Below the pieces are notes generated by a model. It had not been told where the DNA came from and made no database searches. It saw nothing but the letters and a program-made list of their open reading frames with translations. A program made the position numbers and the translations under genes. From Arcuatula senhousia (taxonomy: Eukaryota > Mollusca > Bivalvia > Mytilida > Mytilidae): a stretch of 64,000 bases of DNA. Below are positions 58,362 to 64,000 of this stretch, piece after piece. The DNA lies in contig OZ020309.1 in the NCBI GenBank assembly GCA_963971305.1, forward strand, positions 11,215,001-11,279,000, written 5' to 3'. How positions within the stretch are numbered: the first letter of the stretch is position 1; every line of letters begins with the position of its first letter.

Positions 58362-59810
58362 TGTGAGCAAATGCTCACTAGTGATACACCCGCTCCCAAA
58401 ACTATGCCACTAGGTAAACAGGAAGTAGTTCACCTATGAACATAAAATCGCTATAGATCATATGGGACTATATGATAAAGCTGTATACAAAATATCAGAC
58501 CCCTATCTCATGTAGTTGTTGGGAAACTTTGACGGAAATATTGCAGTTATGTCCATTATGTGTAAAAATCTACTATCTTTATACAAAATATCAGACCCCT
58601 ATCTCATGTAGTTGCTTGGGAAACTTTGACGGAAAGGGGTTTGTTCGGAAAGGGCCAAAAACGGCCCTAAATTTCAAATTCGAGACAGCTACAAAATAAT
58701 GCTGCTAGAATGGTCATAAGACTCTATACTTTATAAACTGTCTTAACTTGTGCATGAATTATTTACTTTCATGTGCAACAGAGACCTTTAAAGTTAGTAA
58801 ACTTCTTTAAAAATCGCTATTTATGACATATTTAGCCTCTTTTTCTGTAAAAAATGATGAATATAATGTTGGCCGCATATTCTGACCAAAATTATTTTTT
58901 GGTTAAAATATTCACTGTTATGTAACTAATTAATAAACAAAAATCTATGTTGGTCAGAGCATGTTGCCTTTTTTGATTTTGGTACAATAGTGGTGAAAAG
59001 GGGTTAAAAATCGACAAAAAAGAATATTTTCCTATTTTTTCTCATATTTAGGGTGTCATCAAAGGAAACCGCACAATTTTATTACTACAAAACTATTATA
59101 TTTGTTAAATATAGGTATTCTGTGAGTTATTTCCAAAGCATTCATTTAGATTTTTTGAAAACGAAAAATCAGTCCAATTACAGGGCCAATTATAGGACTT
59201 TGTGAACATACTCCTTATGCAGTTATATCCAATATGTGTATTCAGTATTTGGTAAACAGGAAGTAGACTACGTAGGAACATAAAATACTTATAAACCATA
59301 CCGTACTATAGGATAAAGCTGTATACAAACTATCAGAACTGTATCTCATGTAGTTGCTTGGGAAACTGTGACGGAAATTTTGCATTTATGTCCATTATGT
59401 GTAAAAACCTAAGTATTCGGTAAACAGGAAGTAGACTACCTAGGAGCATAAAATCGGTATACACCATATGGTACTATAGGGTAAAGCTGTATACAAAATA
59501 TCAGACCTTTATCTCATGTATTTGCTTGGGAAATTGTGACGGAAATTTAGCATTTATGTCCATTATGTGTGAAAACCTAAGTATTCGGTAAACAGGAAGT
59601 AGACTACCTAGGAGCATAAAATCGGTATACACCTTATGATACTATAGGATAAAGCTGTTTACAAAATATCAGAACTCTATCACATGTATTTGCTTAGAAA
59701 ATTGCGACAGAAGTATTGTTACGGACAGACGGACGGACGGAGGGAAGGACGGACGGACAAGGGTAAAACAGTATAACCCCTCTCCCTCTTCTTCGCAGCG
59801 GGAGTAAAAA
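58362..59810 (+). repeat. bivalve dispersed repeat, ~168-bp tandem core
   Basis: Head: GTGAGCAAATGCTCACTAGT and CACCCGCTCCC. Tail: ACGGACAGACGGACGGACGG and GCAGCGGGAGTA, so CCGCTCCC/GCGGGAG form inverse ends. Core units marked by GTATTYGGTAAACAGGAAGT start at 59245, 59413 and 59581 (period 168), with diverged units before. AGCTGTATACAAAATATCAG recurs in each. Confidence 0.88.
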
Positions 59811-60860
59811 AAAAGCTGTCAAAATAGGGCAAAAATCGTTAAAATTCACAAAGGCTTCAGATTTAACTTTGGAAATGAACGACTCTACATGAAAAAAACG
59901 GGGAAATCGTTTATCAATACTCTGTTAATAAATTAGGTTTTTAGACCATTTAGGTAATGTTTTGATTTTATGCGTTAAAAGTTCATGACACGTTTAGACA
60001 ATTTCATGAAAATAACCTTTGTCTTGCATAAAAAATCGGTGCATCAGTACTTTTTAAAATCTAATTATAAGTTAAGGTAATTAAAGATCATATCTGATGA
60101 TAAAAACAATGAAATATTCGTATCAAATCATTTAAACTCATTTGTATAAATAAGATGGTTTAACTTAATGTACTTAATGAAAAGACTTCAATTCGCAACA
60201 GTTTTTGGCGGGAAATTAAAGATGATTGGCCATTTCCGTGTTTTGACTCTTACCAATTTGGGGAAATTAGGGATCAAAGGGACCAAAAGCACATTATGAG
60301 TTTTCCTTGAAGGTTGTTATAGACTACATAAATGTGTAAACAAAATTTAAATATGCAATTCAAAGTCCCCCCAAAGAATGCATGTGTCAAAAAGCTTTGT
60401 GCGTCCACTATGGGCTGCATGTGTCTTAAGTATTTGACAAATGTACAGGGTTCAACGTGTTGTGGTCGTATTTTCATGAAATAAAAACCAATAAAAATAA
60501 AAATGATAGAATGTTATTTGTTTAATTAGTGCAAAATCGTAACCTTGCTGCTTTTTAAGATATTGCAAGTAGAACTCAAGTGTAAATTTTACGCATCAAT
60601 TTCCCGTTTAAATCAATGCAAAATGTTTCGTGAAAAACATTGGTCGTGTTCTACTCACAATATCTTTAAAAAAACATTGAAGTTAGGATTTTGGTCTTTA
60701 TTAATCAAGCAATTTTTATTTCGTTTTCTTTTTACTGGATTTTGTTTCATAAAAATCGGTTACAGAACAGCTCGGCAATATTGTTTTGAAATTGTTTAGA
60801 TTTGCATTAAACGTACGGGGAATGTTCTATCTATGCGTAACTTTTTTTGAAGAGTATAAT
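59811..60860. other. no gene recognised
   Basis: AT-rich sequence with short frames on both strands (60274-60477, 60545-60799) lacking recognisable features. Confidence 0.5.
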
Positions 60861-61390
60861 TTGGTTCCCCATTTTGGTAATTTTGGTTTTATTGTTCTAT
60901 GCTCTTCATAATCATATAATGTTTTGCATTTTCAAAATTTTTGGTAGAGCGCCTCTGATGAGTCTTGAATAGACGAAACGCGCGTCAGGCGTAGCAAAAT
61001 ATATTGTCTGGAACTTTGTTGTCATTTTTATTTCGAACACACGTGAAGGTTAGCACTGCTGGTGGAGTTTTAATTCCCCGAGGTTAGCCCGCTCCGGCAC
61101 CAACACTTTTATGTTGGAGAACACATCAAAGCTTTAAATTATCCATATAAATTTCAAAATTGTCTAACCCTAAGGTTCTTCCTACCCCAGATATAGGTTG
61201 ATCATCTTAGTAATAATTTGGTTCCCCATTTTGGAAATTTTGGTTTTATTGTTCTATGCTCTTCATAATCATATAGTGTTTGGCATTTTCAATATTTTTG
61301 GTAGAGCGCCTCTGATGAGTCTTGAATAGACGAAACGCGCGTCAGGCGTAGCAAAATTTATTGTCTGGAACTTTGTTGTCATTTTTATTA
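60861..61390 (-). repeat. 359-bp satellite, 1.5 units, reverse orientation
   Basis: TTGGTTCCCCATTTTGG occurs at 60861 and 61218 (period 357). GACGAAACGCGCGTCAGGCG, CCGAGGTTAGCCCGCTCCGG and CACCAACACTTTTATGTTGG are all intact. The copy is much closer to the consensus than the one at 3940. Confidence 0.93.
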
Positions 61391-62850
61391 TTAGCTTTTG
61401 TAAGTTAAAAAAATAATATTGTGACTGGCAATAAACTTAGTTTTACAGGCGGGCGCGTTTTCGTAAAGATAATGCGTTTTGAAAAAGTACTTCTAATATT
61501 ACACTATATTAAAAGATTAGTCTTTGGCTATATATTGTATAAAGTAAATAATTCTGCTTATCGTTTTAGAATGGATTCACCAGAAGTTGGTACTATTGAG
61601 AATAATGACAAAGACGACGATGAAAATAGAAAAACAGGTTATTATTTTAATCTAATGTATTGTTTTAAACAGCAAGTTAAGACTATTCAATTGATTTGAA
61701 CATAAATATTGTTTGAAACAATATTTAATGAACGGATATGGAGTAAATGAACAACTAAATTAATTCTTATGAGCTGTATGGCCGTTGCAGAATTCAATTT
61801 CTTATCAGCAGCACTAGAATCCAAACATTGGAAATCCACAATTCAAAAAAGTGTCGAAAATGTCTAAAACTAAATGAAATCCGAATAATTAATAATTATC
61901 AGATATATCTAAGGCCAAACTACGATGGAAGGAGTTCAACCTTAGGTTTAAGAATTTACATAAATTAAGATAATAGTATTAAACAAAGTGTACACATGAG
62001 AAATAATCTCATGTGCAAGTACACCATATCTTAGAACGATATAAAGCATACATCTGAAATATTGGGAAGTTTGAAAACCGGGTTCGTGACACTTTAGTCT
62101 ATAGCTACCCACAGTTACTATCAAACATATTGCAGTAATTTTTAAAAAAAAAAAACCATGATATCGTCAAAACTTTAGGACTTTGATTAATGTGTCGTTT
62201 TTGAAATGTCCAGGTTTCTCTTTTTCAGTATGCTTCGTTGTCTTTTCTAACAGAGAAGTAACCGAAGTTCATACACCTGTAAAATTATATGGACATATTT
62301 ATTATGTTAAATTAGAATTACATATTCATGTTTTTCCCTTTCATACCAACTTTACAGGTGGATACATAGTGATTCGTGTATCCGTTACACCGTATTTACC
62401 CAATTAGGACACCCATCGCTTAATTCTAGTGTAGTACCGTAAGAGTATAAAACAGATCAGTGAGGAGAGAGACACATATTGTGCCCTTGGAATGCCAAAA
62501 AAAATTTCTCCTCAAAAAATTATAATTGACCTATTTTTTTTTTCAATAAAGGGATCAAGCATTCTGCAAACTTTGTCCATAGTGTAACAAACTTCATCTA
62601 AATAAGATGTTTTAGAAAAAAATATAGAATTAATATAGCTTAGAATAACAAAACTACTAAAATAAGAGCTGCCATTTTAATTTATCACAAAATAAAATAA
62701 AAAACATTTAAGTGATTTATTCCTCTACGAGACTAAAAAATGTCGCGGTATGCTTTCTGTTCTTCTTTGACAACAGTCAAGATTTTTTTGTTTTGTGTAT
62801 TGAACAGACGATTCTTTGGAAGAACACGATAATGATCCATCTATATACCT
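61391..62850. other. no gene recognised
   Basis: A 92-codon (61421-61699) and a 74-codon (62183-62407) plus frame lie here. The second ends VIRVSVTPYLPN and is preceded by a pyrimidine-rich tract ending TTTTTCAG at about 62228, which could be a splice acceptor. Neither matches a family I know. Confidence 0.35.
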
Positions 62851-62854
62851 TTAT

Positions 62855-64000
62855 TAGACCCGAAGGGTCAGGTGAGCTACTGTCATCACTTGGCGTCCGT
62901 CGTCTGTCCGTACATAAACATTTTAAAAATGTTTACTCCTCTGACACCATAGGTCCAATTGCAACTAAACTAAGTATGGTTGTTCATTTGCATTAGGTGC
63001 TTAGCACTAATGTAGGGATTTTTTATTCGTCGTATAAAAACATGGCCACCGTGGCTTAAAATAGAACATAAGGGTAAATTTCATTTTTTATGCCCCCGCG
63101 ACGACATTTCGGGGGGGGGGGGCATTAAGTTTTACTCATGTCCGTCCGTCCGCACGTCTGTACGTCCGTACGTCCGTCTGTACGTCCGTTAGAATTTCCG
63201 TCAAGCTTTTCTCAGGAACCATACATGAAAATGATTTTTAACTTGGTAGGATGGTTAAGTATGACAAACTATACGTCCAAAGCGATTTTGAGACATGTCA
63301 GACATGTACTTCCTGTTTGGGACTTAGGCCAATTTTAAAATATGTGAACATGTCTATGAAAATTTCCGTCAAGCTTTTCTCAGGAAGAGTAAATGAGAAT
63401 GATTTTTAACTTAGTAGGATCGTTGAGTATGACAAACTATACGTGCTAAGCGATTTTGAGACCTGTCAGACATCTACTTCCGTTTGGGACTTAGGCCAAT
63501 TTTTACGTATTTGTGAGCATGATATGAGAACTTCTGTCAAGCTTTTCTCAGGAACTGTATACCAGAATGTTTTGAAACTTGTTATGATTGTTGAGTATGA
63601 CAAATTATACACCCTAAGCGATGTTGAGACCTGTCGGACATCTACTTCCTGTTTGGGACTTATGTGAAATTATGTGAACATTATATGAAAATTTCCGTCA
63701 AGCTTTTCTCAGGAACTGTATACCAGAATGTTTTGAAACTTGGAAGGATGGATCAGTATGACAAACTGTATGTCCTAAGCGATTTTCAGACCTTTCAGGA
63801 ATCTATTTCCTGTTTGGGGCCAGCGGGGGCATCCGTGTCCCATGGACACATTCTTTCTTTATTTGCAAATAACTCTAAAACTGCTACAAATATCAACATT
63901 TTGTCATGAATAAAAGTGATCAGCACCTCAAGAACTACCTTCCCTGAAATTCTGAAGAAGATCCAACAACCCATGTAGGAATTATTTTCCTTTTTCTTAA
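62855..64000 (+). repeat. TTAGCYCACCTG-type dispersed repeat, interrupted
   Basis: TTAGACCCGAAGGGTCAGGT GAGCTACTGTCATCACTTGG CGTCCGTCG begins the repeat. Its body aligns with the reverse complement of 24422 down to about 24030: TAAAATAGAACATAAGGGTA, then after an interruption TTTGCAAATAACTCTAAAAC and AAAAGTGATCAGCACCTCAA GA. It runs off the right edge. Confidence 0.85.
63089..63850 (+). mobile_element. ATGCCCCCGC element, ~168-bp tandem core, nested
   Basis: It starts ATGCCCCCGCGACGACATTT and a G run, then CCGTCCGTCCGCACG. Four units marked by TTTCCGTCAAGCTTTTCTCA (variant CTTCTGTCAAGC) start at 63195, 63363, 63531 and 63692, periods 168, 168 and 161. It closes with CCAGCGGGGGCATCCGTGTC CCATGGACAC. 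It interrupts the repeat above at a T-rich site that is continuous in the paralogue at 24.2 kb. The exact right edge is uncertain by about 15 bp. Frames at 63138-63909 are repeat-derived. Confidence 0.85.

Noticed and set aside
61421..62407. Frames of 92 and 74 codons as host genes
   Set aside because: No recognisable domain and no repeat or splice evidence strong enough to support a gene call.

Overview
This is a 64 kb stretch of AT-rich eukaryotic DNA. The repeats point to a bivalve mollusc, probably a mussel-like (mytilid) species. These include dispersed elements beginning TTAGCTCACCTG..GAAGG, elements bounded by ATGCCCCCGC/GCGGGGGCAT, a 359-bp satellite carrying GACGAAACGCGCGTC, and reverse-transcriptase relics of types common in bivalve genomes. 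That taxonomic reading rests on remembered repeat families, not on a search. I see no bacterial-style operon, no rRNA, no convincing tRNA, and no host protein gene I would name with confidence. Nearly all long open frames fall inside repeats or are chance frames.

Layout. 0-1 kb: 359-bp satellite, a short minisatellite and a LINE RT scrap. 1-7.2 kb: scattered decayed LINE pieces, two divergent satellite units, two short tandem duplications, and a LINE 3' end with a heptamer tail (6.1-7.1 kb). 7.2-9.7 kb: a TTAA-flanked MITE, a CGG-hairpin element and a 155-bp tandem element. 10-17 kb: a 787-bp foldback element, then a 5.1-kb element with ~1.08-kb LTR-like direct repeats and a second, larger foldback copy nested inside. 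18.4-20.3 kb: a SINE-like fragment fused to six satellite units. 21-25.2 kb: TTCACRTGAA palindromic elements, a 1.5-kb dispersed element and an inverted repeat. 27.6-31.7 kb: a ~4-kb TIR element that split a SINE-like repeat. 32-34.2 kb: a broken reverse transcriptase on the minus strand. 35.4-36.7 kb: two bivalve dispersed repeats, one carrying an 84-bp satellite insertion. 37.4-48.9 kb: a ~1.5-kb tandem repeat whose first unit is interrupted by a 6.8-kb transposon with ~0.7-kb terminal inverted repeats. 52.7-55.7 kb: a 3.0-kb TIR element with CACTG ends and a 5-bp target duplication. 55.7-56.4 kb: a second scrap of the same RT family. 57.4-64 kb: tandem duplications, a small palindromic MITE, further dispersed repeats and two more satellite units.

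The main interest is the nesting. Five insertions can be dated relative to their hosts because target duplications or uninterrupted paralogous copies are visible in the window: 11625-16744 with 13577-14809 inside it, 27724-31686, 36485-36568, 37963-44768, and 63089-63850. Most elements have no transposase frame and so look non-autonomous. The strongest candidates for undescribed elements are the TAGATA-rich foldback family with 6-bp duplications, the 6.8-kb long-TIR element, and the CACTG/5-bp element.
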